Positions 9,051-21,482 of a stretch of 64,000 nt of DNA are shown here, one piece after another. The notes beneath the pieces are model-generated. The model had not been told where the DNA came from, did not search any database, and saw nothing but the letters and a program-made list of their open reading frames with translations. The first letter of the stretch is position 1; every line of letters starts with the position of its first letter. Where the stretch lies: assembly GCA_029959085.1 (NCBI GenBank), contig JARWIR010000010.1, positions 38,975,703-39,039,702 on the forward strand, given 5' to 3'. Position numbers and translations under genes: made by a program. Origin of the DNA: Nemophila menziesii. Its lineage: Eukaryota > Streptophyta > Magnoliopsida > Boraginales > Hydrophyllaceae.

Positions 9051-11570
9051 AAACTGTTGGAGATGGTCTAATTGGGTTCGTACCCAGATATCCATTTTTC
9101 GAGATCGGTCTGTACCCATCTAGTTATTGTTCGAGATGGTCCGTACCCATATGGACTTTTACATGGACAAACCGATCAAGGACTTAATAAAATTTAATAA
9201 ACGAATAAATTAAAAATATAAAAACAACACGGGTTTGTACCCATCCTAGTTTTATTTACGAAGACAGGTGCCAGCGTAAATGGGTCCGTACCCACTGAAA
9301 ATCCGTTGTCGTGTGTGTAGCTATACAAATCTGAAACCCAAATGCATAAATAAAATTAAATAAAACTAATTAAATTAAATAAAAAGGGTATACAGGTAAA
9401 TTGGCCAACCTAAAATTGTAACTAAGGACTTTGTAAGAAGAACTAAGTGTATACGCCTTTATTAATAACATTTGGGCTAGAGAGGTTCAAAATTGTAATT
9501 TCCTCTAAAAAGAATTGGGTCGATCCCATAGTGCAAATTTTGGCCGAAAATTATTTTATTAACAAAAAATCCTTATATAAAACAGTGCTTTGTTATTCGA
9601 AACATAATTCTTTTCCTCCCCACACCCTCAACACCCCAGAAGCATTCCACACAATTGAAATTAGTCTACATATTTTTTCTAGGGCGATACTCTGAGCCCT
9701 ACTGATTTTTCTAGTTTTTTAGCCTCCCGGGATTGAATACCGGATCCATCCATGAGTTTTAGAAAAGAGGTACAAGTTCAAGATCAGGTAACACAAAACT
9801 CAAAAGTAAATTCATAAGTTATTGTTAATAGAGGTAAAAATAAAAAAATGTGAGATAAATTGACATATACACTAAGGGTCGGGATATCAGTTTCGAAAAA
9901 CTATATAGGATATTGTGTTATTTTCTGGGAACTATAACTTTTTTCCAATCAAAAGGATTGATATTATGTTAATATGACAAGAAATAAAAAGATGATACTA
10001 ACTTATGTGACATAATCAATCTGGAAAAGAAAACAAACATAAATACAAACACGGTTGCAACAGAACGTAATCTAAAATTGAACATCATTAATCCCTTAAC
10101 CACTTTTAGAACCATCAAAATAATCAGATAAAACTCTATGAACTATCAAAATATAGCCAAAAACCAACAATTTGATCCCAGCAAATGAAAGCATGATCGT
10201 AAAGAATGAGAATTTAACAAGAATGAAATTAAACGACTAACCAATTTTGATATATACCACCACCATCGCAAACATAAGTAGTGTGTTTGGTAATTAGGAA
10301 TAAGCATAACCCTCCAATTCAAGAGTCGACGTGGATCACGGTCAACAAGAATACGAGAAAACTAACACCAAACACTCACCAACCAAAATAAGAATACTCA
10401 TCAATTATATTATATGGCCATTTTCTATTCTCGCCAAATTAGTGAAGGAAGATTTGAGTTTGTAGCCTTAAAATTAATCCAATTGTAAATTAAATATTTA
10501 TCTTAGAGTTCATCCTTCCAAGATAGAATATAACATTATCAAAATATTAAATATGATGAAAGATCAACCTGCCAAATAACATAGCTAGTAACCACCACCG
10601 TCCTGTCTACTCTACCATGAAATAGAAAATAACTAATGAGGAGAAATCACTAATTGTCATCTCAACCGAGAATTAATGAATAGGCAAAACAAAAGGATAA
10701 CAAGGCAACAACATATCACTAAAACGTTAGAATACAACCAAAACAGCGCTCCTACTCCACCTGTCGCTATCCAACATATTTACCAACTAATTAATAATTA
10801 GATAAATAAAACAAACAATAAATTGACTACAAACAACAAAAACAACTAAATTTCAACTCAATCATAAAGGTAAAACATGTTAAATCATAAACATTACTGG
10901 TTACGTCGACCAAAATATAGTTCTATAGCGACTAAAAATTTACAACCATGTAGGATCGAACCAAAAGAACGACAATAAGAGAAATCAACTAACAAAGATC
11001 TTAAAAACACACACAAACATAATATGAAGAAAAAACCCGACCCCCGTAACCCTCAAATTCTATAACAATAGTACTCAAAATCAAATTTGATTGTCTAGAA
11101 TAACCAACACATCTTTCTATGTAACGAGCGAATATCAATCACATCTTCGCAATAAAAAATATTTTTCCCTTTTTATAATTACAAATTTGAATTTGGAAAT
11201 CCCAGTTAAATAAATTAAACTTTAGATTAATTGCTCGCTGTTTTCTAATTTATTCGTCACATTATTTAGATATCAAAAATGTATAATTTCCAAATTTTCA
11301 TATAATAAACATCTATACGTGTGCTATTAATCAACTTGCAAAATAATAGACTAGATTAAGTTTTTCATTTCAGTTAGTTGCTTTGATTTTAGTTTAATTG
11401 GTTTTTTGAAAGATTAATTATGTCCATCTATATATACATATGAACACCATACGTTTTAAGCGAAAAGAATTGGGTAAAAAATGTTTCAAGGCCCTAATAA
11501 TATTGGGTTTTCAATTAAAGGCCCAACCTAACTAGGTAATTAAAATCCAACTAAAAAACACCATAAAACC
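9051..11570. other. Non-coding AT-rich stretch with GTACCCA motifs at its left end
   Basis: No gene recognised. Between about 9065 and 9292 the motif GGGT-N-N-GTACCCA, an imperfect palindrome, occurs five times with small changes. The rest is AT-rich; its short open frames show no domain or codon pattern. Confidence 0.5.
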
Positions 11571-12420
11571 ACCCTCCCCTCCCATTAGGTTTAGAAATTA
11601 AAAACCCACCCCTCCCCTTTTCTCTCTCGGCAGATCTGCACCAGAAAACCACAAGCTCCATCACAATCTCACCTCCACAAGCTCTGCTGCACACCATCTC
11701 ACCTCCATTCCCAACAAAGTCGTCGTCGTCCTACACTAGAAAATTGTCGCCTTCTTGTGCCAGAGACCCGCCCCATCCGGTCTCACCTTCCTTCCATTCC
11801 AACAGATCTCAGCAAAGTCGTTCGCAGCAAAGCCGATATCACTTCCCCTCCGTTCGCAGGAAAGGTTCCGCCATACTGCACCAGAAAACCGCCGTCGTGG
11901 ACCAGATCTCGCCGGACCTCTTCAGTTTTGGCCATTGTACACCTTCTTCAACACAAATCACAGTCGGGCCCCACCTTTTTCTTCTCCACCACCATGAGCG
12001 CCTCCCCCTTCATCGATCTCAGATTTATTTATTCAAACCTCCAGTAATGTACCCCCTATTTTGCATTTTCAGGAGGTATATATACCCATTGTTTTGTATT
12101 TTCAGGGGTATTCCGCTCAAGCAAGACATTTCTTCTACTTCTCTGTACAAGATCTCGCAGTGAAGTTGAAAAACGCCGCCCCACCTTCTCACCTCCCCAC
12201 CCCCATCTTCACCACCAGAAATCCGACGCCATTCATGAAGATCTCACCTCCATCTTCACCCCTTCATCGATCTCAGATCTGTTTATTCAGATCTAGATCT
12301 GTTAACGTACCCACTGTTTTGTAGTTTTTGTTGGTATATACCAGCTAATTTGTATTTTTGTGGGTATGGATCTTTAACATTGCGCTGGAATGCCATGGAC
12401 CTTGACAAGGAAAAATGTAT
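11571..12420 (+). repeat. C/T-rich leader-like repeat sequence
   Basis: Rich in CACCTCCA, CATCGATCTCAGAT and similar words, with internal repeats: the segment around 12001-12035 recurs near 12255-12295, and short phrases around GTATATACCC / TTTTGTA recur near 12075, 12310 and 12345. Overlapping open frames in all phases argue against coding. It resembles 480-1200 and the inverse of 58100-58900, so it may be a leader of an old retroelement. Confidence 0.45.
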
Positions 12421-13640
12421 AGTGAAAACAGTGGGTATATACTCCCGAATTATAGCACGAACCTTGAAAAAAAAGACATTGAACCAAAAAAATTCAACAG
12501 AGACTTGTAGTGTAATTAAAAAAATTAAAATAGTGGGTATAATACCCCTAAAAATCTAACAATAAACCAAAAAAATCTTAACCAGATCTAAAAACGTATA
12601 TTCATCAAAAGAATTGTGTTGTGACCCTATAATTAAGCCTATAAAAGTTTCTTTATTACATTTTTTATTCGATTAACTTTTGATTTCAAAATCTTATCAT
12701 AGTATATCGCTTTATAAAACTTCACCATCAACTTTTAAACCATTTAAAGTTGTAAAGTGTAGTTAGATAGAGAGATATTTTACTCCGCATATGGCGCTGA
12801 TTTGTAATTCCCTGCGGTTTCTACGTCCACGGAGCCATCGACTGAGTTGAAAAAAGACACTGAATAGATATCCTACTAATAGGGTTCGGCTAATAGTATA
12901 AAAAGCCCTCTTGACCTTTTCTGCTTTTGTCTACTCACAAAGAAAAAAGATAAAGCTAACACTATTGCAAAACAGTAGCAAAAAGTTGTCTCCACTCATA
13001 AATTATATAATAAATAAAGGGAGTTTGTAAAATATAAGTAATTCCCGATTTTAAGACCCCGAAGTTTAAAAGCATTCTCAAATGTTCGATGAATCAGAAT
13101 TTTTTATCTTTGTCCACATCAACAATTTCTGGATATAACCTTTCTACATGGATTAACAATTTTACTTGTTATAAAATTCGGCAAAATAGGAGAGGAATAT
13201 CTCGAAAGTATACGAATTTGTTTGGTTTTTCTTTTTTTTACAACTTAAGTTAAAAATATGATAAGGGCCATAAGGCACTAGATATATATATATTTAGCTA
13301 TTAATTTAAATGTTTTTGGTGATTTTAAATCCTTTTCTTAATGTTTAGATTAGCCTGAATAATTTCTAGTTTTTAACTCTTATGTCTATATATACTATAT
13401 AAACATATCGTTCAAATTTTGCAACAAGACTAATCAAGAGATTTTTTTTTTCTTAAGTTTAAAAAATTGTTTGAATCTCATATTTATCTTTAAATGTAGA
13501 AGAAATGTAAAATTATGTCCAGTTAAACCATAATTTATACAGTTGAACCACAATTTATTATTAGGTCAATGACTTTTAAAGTTGAGATTTAGGAAACCAT
13601 TTTTTAAGAAAATCCCTAAAATAGATATATACTCTCTCCA
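12421..13640. other. Intergenic, upstream of the DUF1635 gene
   Basis: AT-rich, no gene seen. A TATA-like TATATAAAC occurs near 13394, and a pyrimidine-rich patch (CTCTCTCCAATCTC) near 13632-13650 may be 5' UTR of the next gene. Confidence 0.4.
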
Positions 13641-13716
13641 ATCTCTTTCTCTCACTTTTCTTAAAACGGAATCCCTCTGTTACACATTCATCTCTTTCTC
13701 CAATCATTAGTTTACC

Positions 13717-14522
13717 ATGGATAATCCTCTTCTTGATTGGCCTTACTTCTTCCAACCAAAGGTTATTATCTCTTCTCTTTCTACTATTCAATTTTATTTT
13801 TTCATATAAAATGTTAAATGTGATATTGTAAGTCAATCTAATTATTTTTATTACATTAGAAAGAATCATTTTAACTCAAGTATTGTTAGAATTTATTGAT
13901 ATAGAGCATGGATGAGTTGAGGCAATGTTTGTTACTCACTACTATGGAGTTACAAAACATCAAGATAAAAGCACAAGAGGAGATGAAAATGAGAGATGAA
14001 CAACTATTCCACCTTCAAGATTTGCTAAACAAAACCATTAAAGAAAGAGATGAAGCGAATGAGAAATATCAAACACTTGTTTATGGTAATCTCTTGCTTC
14101 AACAATCCACACAAGTTTCGGGAGTTTCAAGTAGTGAAGATGAACCCATAAGAGTAATAAACTCTTCTAAATCTTCTTCAGATTATTGTGTTGAAAGCAT
14201 TGTTTCTTCACCACTTGAACAAGAACCATTATTGCCTATAGTGGTAACAAAATCACTTCCAGAAAAAGGGAAGTTCTTGCAAGCAGTTATGAAAGCAGGG
14301 CCGTTACTTCAAACCCTTTTATTGGCTGGTCCTTTACCACAGTGGCGCCACCCACCACCACCTTTAGATAGTCATCGGCTTCCACCACCACCGCCACTAC
14401 TTAGCTTTGGTAATTGTAGCGATGAGATTTATGACGGTGGAAGAGTAAAGAGGAAAAGAGATTTGGATGATGAGTTTAATACTTCAAACGAAGCAAAATA
14501 TGGAAGAGTTGTTCATCAATGA
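13717..14522 (+). CDS. DUF1635 family protein (two exons)
   Basis: Exon 1 is 13717-13761 (15 codons, MDNPLLDWPYFFQPK); the intron 13762-13904 begins GT and ends AG; exon 2 is 13905-14522 and continues in phase with Ser-Met-Asp-Glu-Leu. The product is about 220 residues. Residues 16-65 form a heptad-rich segment (ELRQ, RDEQLFHLQDLLNKTIKERDEA) typical of the DUF1635 N-terminus. Around residues 137-166 lies the conserved block GKFLQAVMKAGPLLQTLL followed by GPLPQWRHPPPP, the family's best signature. A basic KRKRD near residue 199 may be a nuclear signal. The molecular role of this plant-specific family is not established. The frame is clean, so it is probably functional. The downstream 40-bp tandem repeat and LINE start about 260 and 520 bp after the stop. 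Confidence 0.87.
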
Positions 14523-14783
14523 CAATTGTAATTGTATAGTCATTAAATTTTATATTGCTATAGTGGTTTAATTTAGAAGGTGAAAATCCAAGCTTTTTTA
14601 CCTACTTTTTGGACAAAGATTTGATACATGGTCTCTTTGCGTCCAACATGGAATGTGTTTCCTCTTCAAACATAATTAATATTTGAATGTACTTTATTAT
14701 TGTTTTTACTAGGTTGTCTTGTGCTATTTGCAACATGGTGTGAAATGTGAATGAGTGATTACTTTTCATCTAGTTTAGAGGAA

Positions 14784-14863
14784 GTTCTTAACCATGAGTT
14801 TATTAATCCCATTAGACTTAAGTGTTCTTAACCATGAGTTTATTAATCCCATTAGACTTAAGT
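14784..14863 (+). repeat. Perfect 40-bp tandem duplication
   Basis: The unit starting GTTCTTAACCATGAG is present twice, head to tail, with no mismatch seen. It lies just downstream of the DUF1635 gene and is probably a recent slippage or replication duplication. Confidence 0.9.
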
Positions 14864-15034
14864 GTGGGGAGGGTTAGCTAGGTTTCCCAATTTAGCATAT
14901 TGGTACTCCTGGTACGTAGGCTAAGACAATGTTTGGGTTACAAATTTACTAGGCGTAGCTATTATTGGTAATGATTTATTTGTTGTAACTAATTTCAACT
15001 AAAATACGACGAGTTTGAGCAATTCATGATTCCG

Positions 15035-16114
15035 TGTCTTGCTAATGATTTTTTTTTTTTTTTTTTGACATTGGGAGGGTGCCTAAGCACCTAAAATAAA
15101 CAAACCAATCATCCTATCCCTATCTTACTAAAAGCCGAAGACAAATCGAAAATACTAAATGTATTTCGATTGACAAAAGTTGCCTCGTGCCTAGCCTCCT
15201 TCGCCAACTTATCCGCATTTCTGTTGAGCTTTCTACTGATGTGTTTGAAAGAAACTTGCCCAAGCTCTTCAGATTTGTGGATAATTTTTTGTAGGATGGG
15301 TTGGATATTCCAACGAGCTGCTGACACCTGCTTTATACCTTGAATAATCTCAAGGTTATCAGAGTGGATTGTTATTCTTTTCCCCGGGAAGTAAGCTCCA
15401 ATATGTGTAGCTTTAAGAACTGCCTCTGCTTCTCCTTCCAGGGCCGAATTGCAATCAATGCTAGTACTTTGTTTGATGGGCATGCTTTGTTCCTTTTGAA
15501 ATCCAACAACTGCTATTCCCGTAGGTTCCCATTTGTTTAAAAAAGATGCATCACAAAATAAAGTAATATCCTGCTCCTGTTCTTCATTAATTGTGTTCCT
15601 ATTTGGTTCTTCTCTTTTATTGAGTCCTTTATAACCTTCTCTGAGCCAGTTAATCCCGTGAATTTCTTGCATAAGTTTCTTTGATGCAATATTAATCCCC
15701 ATTCCGTCAGCTGCAGTTCCCTCGTGTATAGCTTTCATCTTTGCCTTCCATATGTTCCACAAATTTATCATTAAAAAATCTCGTACAACATTCTCATCCC
15801 ATCCCCCTTTTGTGTAAGATTTAATGACCTTCAAGAACCAATCTTCAATCTTATCGTCCTGTTCATCCAATATTTTAATCTGTAGAATAGATCCTGCCCA
15901 AATGTCTTTGCACATCGTACAATGAAGAAGTATATGTTCAACATCTTCTTTCTCGTGATTGCACCATAGGCAGTTTGTGGCGTCCGCGCATTTTCTTTTA
16001 TACAGATTAACTCTTGTCGGGATTGCGTTGTTAATTAGTCGCCACATAAATAATTTTATTTTCTTTGGAATGTTTGATTTCCATATAGTTTTCCATATGT
16101 CTTGATAATGATTT
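15035..16114 (-). mobile_element. 5'-truncated LINE insertion with 17-bp target duplications
   Basis: Read on the minus strand, about 1.05 kb of LINE 3' sequence ends in an A-run (plus-strand T-run 15048-15066) preceded by CAATGTC. The flanking direct repeats TGTCTTG(C/A)TAATGATTT are at 15035-15051 and 16098-16114, with one mismatch. A-tail plus long duplication is the mark of target-primed reverse transcription. Confidence 0.9.
15109..16047 (-). pseudogene. LINE ORF2 C-terminal fragment: zinc-binding domain and RNase H
   Basis: 312 open codons that begin inside the protein, so this is a 5'-truncated piece. The first 70 residues match the reverse-transcriptase zinc-binding domain (CLWCNHEKEDVEHILLHC). 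Residues from about 170 form the plant RNase H-like domain, with catalytic-type positions in LFCDASF, EGEAEAVL, HSDNLEII and NRNADKLAKEA. It has no RT or endonuclease and cannot move by itself. The frame has stayed open over its full length, suggesting a fairly young insertion, in line with the target duplication having one mismatch. Confidence 0.88.
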
Positions 16115-16299
16115 ACATAAGGAACTATTCACCTCTCATTCGAATCCTATTTAAGGTACGAGGATGCCTTTAATCAACTTGGGCCAAAATTTAAAACAAA
16201 TATGCAGCTTGGGGCTGGGCCCAAGTAAGGGGCGGATGCAAATATTTATACCGAGGAAGAAGCAATCTATCGTGTCTTCGATTTTTACTTTTTTAGATG

Positions 16300-16524
16300 T
16301 TTATAAATGAGTAATGATGGGTATCATCCAAAAAGTGATCATCTAAATATTACAAAAAGTGATTACCCAAATATTACCTTTCTAGGTGGTCCAATTAAAC
16401 TGTTTCATATAAGAAAGAGAAAAAAAAGTAATTGGGAAAGAGAAACAGTTTAATTGGACCACCTAGGAAGGTGATATTTGGGTGATCACTTTTTGGATGA
16501 TACCCAGCATTACTCTTTATAAAT
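16300..16524. mobile_element. 207-bp palindromic MITE with 9-bp duplication (Mutator-like)
   Basis: The element 16309-16515 is almost one long hairpin: GAGTAATG(A/C)TGGGTATCATCC and following bases pair with the far end, and the arms extend through AGGTGGTCCAATTAAACTG. It is flanked by TTTATAAAT at 16300-16308 and 16516-16524. Nine-base duplications point to Mutator-type transposition. It has no coding capacity. Confidence 0.85.
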
Positions 16525-17192
16525 TACCCGATGATATATTATATATGATACATTTTCTTGCATGAAATCTAAAATTCAAATTATGCCATATATAGAATTT
16601 GTTTAATTATTTTTTTATTGTTTTATATTAAATTTACGACAAATCTTTAATATATAGAAGGTTTTTATTTTTTGGCTTTGTTTTCGGATTTCGAAATATT
16701 TGGAACGATCTCGGCTAAAATTTAAAGAAGTAGACGTTGAGGTATCGTTTTGAAAAAAATGGGATTAGTTCTAATTTTGGATGGGGTAAAATTGTAAATA
16801 TTTAGATAAGAGGATAATATATCTAAGCCGAAGGCTAATATATATTTTTCGTTAAACTTTTTTTTTTAAAGAAGAAAAATCGAATAAATTCACATTGCAC
16901 CCTTAAACATCTGGTCCACCCCAAATTCGCCTCAAAATCCATTCAGTGTCTATTTATTATCATGATACTTACAAATTAGGTGAATGTTTGATAGGATTGA
17001 AACAATTTATCGGACCATCATTCTTATAAGAAATTGTTGGTAAAAGAAGTATTCCATAAAAAAATCAAAACAACTTCACCATTTTAAACGTTCCGAAAAA
17101 TAAACACCAATCTCATGGATGAAAACCCGAAAAATTAAATGAAGACGCCTAATTACAAGAACAAATCGACACACACGACATTCGTGTGACCA
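16525..17192. other. AT-rich intergenic stretch, nothing recognised
   Basis: No gene, repeat boundary or RNA was seen here. Confidence 0.4.
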
Positions 17193-18137
17193 GTCATGGC
17201 TAGGGATGTCAAATGGTAAAGTTTAAAATCGAACTCATGGATAACCAAATCAATCAGAATCCAATTATATAATCATGGTTAAAATTTATATGGCTTTTAG
17301 GGTATGTTTGTATTTGGGAGGAAAAAAAGTAATAAAGGAAAAGAAAAAGAAAAAAAAAATTATAAAAGAAAAGAAAAGAAAGTAAATTTTTTGTTTGGAT
17401 TAAAAATTTTTATAAAAGAAGATTTCATAAATGATTTTGGATATTTATTGTTTGGATTGAAAAACATACAAAAGAAAAGAAAATAAAAGATCAATTTTAG
17501 CCTCTAATCTTTAATAAATTTCCCTTCTATTCATTTGACTCCAATTTGGAGTGATTATATATAAGGTTACCAGAGTGATTTTTGGAATGATTCCCTTTCT
17601 TTTCTTTTATAAATTTTTCTAATATAAACAATGTAAAAAATAAAAAATCATTTCTTTCCAATTCTCTCAATCCAAACAGATCCTAAAGAATAACCAATAG
17701 TTAAAACTGTTAAAATATTATTTTAAACAAAGAATAAATCAAATAACTAAAAGAATTTATTATTATATATATTTATATAGTTTATAATGATTTAGGTAAA
17801 ATAAGTATATTCATATATCAATATACAAATAGTAAATTTGACCAACTTAAACAAATATTAAGTTTGACTAATACCAACACAAATTTTATATACTTTGGAG
17901 ATTTTTCTTTTATCTGGGGTCTTATTATATGCATTTCTAAATTGTTTGGAGTTATAGTGCGATTATGGTTAACGAAACCACTTAGAAAACTGAAACCTAA
18001 TGGTTCAATTATGATATTGAAATGTGTAACTATTGGTTAAAAACGTCAATTTACGATTTTTACTAATATAATTGGTTATGGCCATGGTTTTTTATTTTTT
18101 TGCGGTCACCCAAACCGTTGTCATTCCTAGTCATGGT
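17193..18137 (+). mobile_element. Non-autonomous hAT-like element with 8-bp duplications
   Basis: Starts TAGGGATGTCAAATGG at 17201 and ends CCGTTGTCATTCCTA at 18129, so the ends form terminal inverted repeats of the TAGGGATG type common in plant hAT elements. Flanks are GTCATGGC (17193-17200) and GTCATGGT (18130-18137), an 8-bp duplication with one mismatch. The 929-bp inside is AT-rich and encodes no transposase. Confidence 0.78.
17287..17696. mobile_element. Purine-rich MITE-like insertion nested in the hAT element
   Basis: The left end GGGTATGTTTGTATTTGGGAGG is an imperfect inverted copy of the right end (reverse complement GGATCTGTTTGGATTGAGAG), each bounded by TA. Long AAAGAAAA tracts on the left are mirrored by TTTCTTTT on the right. 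The short open frame inside is low-complexity lysine and is not a gene. Confidence 0.6.
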
Positions 18138-19200
18138 GCTAAATCCACACACCCACCCCCAATATACCTATCAACCATAAGATTCTTACTCAAGTAAAGA
18201 TGGAAAAGGAGAATATTCTGCAAACACCCACTTTCAAAGAAACACCCTCCTAAACCAAGTGTTAAACAACACTGGAATTGCCCAACCTAACATATGTCAT
18301 TTAGGATAGCCCAACCCAACCCATATGTGTCTTTTTTTAACAAAATTTGACCATTGTGTAATCATATATGCATGAATTTTCCAAAATTTTGGTTTTAACA
18401 AAACAATACAAATTCGTGACAATAAGTGCAAACTATACCATATTTTACTTAAGAATACAATCAGGTCGATGTGTGATCACTTATTCAGGAACTTTGTATG
18501 TGTGTGTATGTGTGTGTGAGTGAGAGAGAGAGAGAGAGAGGGGAGAGATTTAGTGGTTAGAAAAAGTTAGTGGTGTCAATTGTTTGATTAGTGGAGTGTA
18601 TGTTACCTTTAGCATTTTTTTAAGTAGCCTATTTATATAGTAAGGGCATTTTATGAAATTTTTATTTTCTTTGTTGTGGATAAATATGGACCGTCAGCTG
18701 TGATATATTTTTAGCTAAAATTAAATATGGGCCGCTTTTTATACCCCCTTCCCCCACTTACTCGTTTATATATTAATATACTTAGATTTAACTAGATTTT
18801 ACTTCTTAACAAAAATAGTTTGATTAATGACCATATTCTAAAAAAAATCGCTATTTATTACTTGTGAACAAAAGCAAGTCTGTTCGTGATCATACTCAAA
18901 AAAATGTGTCAAATTATACTTTTTATAAAAATGGTTATATTCCAGATCACATACACATAATATTTTTTAACATAACTTTTGAACAAAATTAGGTCGATGT
19001 ATTACCATACACTTATGGATTTTGACAAAATTTACTTTTAATAAAAAAATGTATCATACGTGAACATATATTCATGAACATCGCTAGAATTTATGTTCGC
19101 ATCTTTAAAAAGTATCAAGAGTGTGCCAATTCCAAGTGGACCAAATACAATAGACTCAATAGTCATGGGATATGACACGAGTGTATAAACCGTCTTAATA
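18138..19200. other. Intergenic stretch with a GT/GA microsatellite
   Basis: No gene seen. A mixed (TG)n/(AG)n microsatellite lies at about 18498-18542. From about 18780 to 19080 a loosely repeated phrase around TGAACAAAA...TCG/GATG recurs, probably decayed repeat sequence. Confidence 0.45.
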
Positions 19201-19490
19201 ATTCATAGCCACTCGTGGTGGTCCTATTGTGAATGACTTGATGAATTCACTTATAAGGCGTATCATTCTAGGAAGAACACGAGGATGAGTGTTCAACTCA
19301 TAATGAATTCATAGCCAATATATGTTGGTCCTTTAGAGAAGGACTTGATGAATTCATAATCAAAAGTGAGACTCGACATTCATGATAGAGTGTTAAGGAG
19401 ACGTCCTTACACAACTCTCAAAATGAATAAATCCACCAAGTTCATAGCCCACAAGGGGTGGTCCTTAGAGAAGGACTTGATGAACTAACA
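19201..19490 (+). repeat. Three dispersed 50-bp repeats containing a small hairpin
   Basis: Related units around 19202-19252, 19309-19360 and 19440-19490 share TTCATAGCC, GGTCCT and GACTTGATGAA; in two of them GTCCTT...GAAGGAC can form a hairpin. They lie just upstream of an LTR-like start, so they probably belong to the 3' internal part of a retroelement. Confidence 0.6.
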
Positions 19491-19717
19491 TAAGGGTGAT
19501 GTTCGAGAGAACTATAACTTTCAATAGGGTAGAGTATGTGTTGTGAGAGTCTCGGTCGAAAACCGTTAAGTTCAAGAGTAAGTTCACTTAAACGGAATTT
19601 GGTGGTTGCCTCACTTCACTACGTGACAATTCAAATCGAAAGATATTGTCCCTTAAGTAAAATTCACCCAAATGCTAGTAGTTATGGAAACCTGTTCACA
19701 TTCTCTCCTAAAGACCC

Positions 19718-20420
19718 TAAGTGGGGGATTGTTAGGATTTAAACCAATTATTTATATTAATTGTTATTATAAATCCGATCATGCTCTTTTGCAGAAGTGG
19801 AAAAGATTTAGATTAAAGTATTAAACATATCTATCCTTTCCTATTCTTTTGAGAAGTGGAAAAGTCACTTTTTTGTGCATGAAATATCCCACATAGAAGG
19901 AGAGATGGAAAAAATACTAGTATAAATTAACCTACCCGTCTATTATTTCCAAAAGGCCTAAAGGTTATGGAGGCCAAAGAGGAATAGGCAAAGCCCCACA
20001 CACGCGCAATACCACCACCACCCACCCACCCGCCCGGCGTGGGCGTGGGCTTGTGGGGGAGTTTGGGGAAGAGACATAACGTTCATAATGTACAGTTATT
20101 AAAGACACAAACCATGGTCAAAACGAGAATGAATCAAGGTTCATCAAAATGTCCAGGTTCATGGCTGAAATTGTAACATGTGTAACTCCAAAAACGTCAG
20201 CCTTAATGGAGCACTTAAAGACCATTTATGGTGACGTTTCTGAAAGACCCTTACTCCCCCCCATTTTCCTATAAATAGAGACTCTTCTCACTAGCCAAAC
20301 AGACGAAATACAATAGAAAAGAATAACACTCAGCCTCTCTTTTACTCTAAAAACGCTAAGTAGAGCTTTTTTTTCCGTTAGAGATACCGGTACGCCGGAA
20401 TATCTTTTTAACAACCATAG
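19718..20420 (+). mobile_element. Probable polypurine tract and LTR of a degraded LTR element
   Basis: AAGTGGGGGAT immediately followed by TGTTAGGATTTAAACC looks like a polypurine tract joined to a 3' LTR start (19728). Inside, TATAAATAGAG near 20270 is a good TATA box, followed by features of a transcript start region. I found no pol and could not fix the right end, so the end given is approximate. Confidence 0.5.
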
Positions 20421-21482
20421 GTGTATTTGTTATTCCTTTAATTCCGTGTAAGTTGTATTTTCGATTCCTGTAATCGTATTTCATTTTACTGTAATAGTTA
20501 GTTTACTCTAAAACGATTTCTGTTTATTTTACTTTTTGGAAAACCATTTATGTTTTGTCAAAACCGGTGATTATTTTAAAGTGTGTTTAGTTTAAAAAGG
20601 GCAGCAACGATGACGAGCGACGACGATATGGATTTTGATAGTGTCGTCAGGCAATGAGGTGATATATCTAGTGGTGGTTTGGATATTTGTGTCCTATGCT
20701 TTAAAGTAATGGTAGGATGTGGTTGTTTTCTTGAGGTTGGGTTGGTGAAGTGATCTTTAGAGCCGAGTTTAGTGTCGCAATTCATATTAATATATCTGAT
20801 AATGTTTCAACGAAATTAGTTAATTACAAGATTTCTTATTTCTCGTTTACTCTTGAAGGAATCACAATACTCGTTATATCACATATACGCTGCGGAAAAA
20901 TATTTTATTGCAATTCTAAACCAATCTAGTTGCGATTAAGGAATTTAAACGGAAACAAAATTTCGATTACATACCTTCATCCGTTGTATGAAAATCGAAT
21001 TGGCTGATCGTAGCTTCAAAAACTTGAAGCCTCCACGCTTTGCACACCGAGCTTGAGTCTTGCTTTCAGAATCAAAATTTTGACTTGAAGACAAAAAAAA
21101 ACTTTTGATTTCTTGTTGGTTTTTTTTCTTGGAAGAAAAACTGATGAGAAAATTACCTTTGTATAATGACTCTCATTATACTTATGTAAACTCAACAAAA
21201 GAAAATGAAAAGGAAAATAATTGGAAAAGTCAGGAACGTATAATGAAATTAATTATCTTAATAATCTGGTCCATTACCACTTGTGAAGTGGACTTGGACC
21301 TTCTACATTATACAAAAACACTTGTCTAGCCCTGCGATTAGTGAGAATCTTCATCATCTTCAAGATTATTGTACTCAAATCGCAGGCTGGGCCTTCAAGA
21401 TGATGAAAATCTTAATGGAATTAACCAGACAAATCGCTCCACCAACTAAGAACGGCCATGCACCACCACCCATAGAATCAAG
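20421..21482. other. Intergenic, nothing recognised
   Basis: AT-rich sequence without a supported gene; short open frames show no family resemblance. Confidence 0.4.

Noticed and set aside
13576..13869. Minus-strand open frame over the DUF1635 first exon
   Set aside because: Shadow of exon 1 and intron; lysine/arginine-rich from AT-rich sequence.
17304..17486. Lysine-rich open frame
   Set aside because: Low-complexity purine tract inside a MITE.
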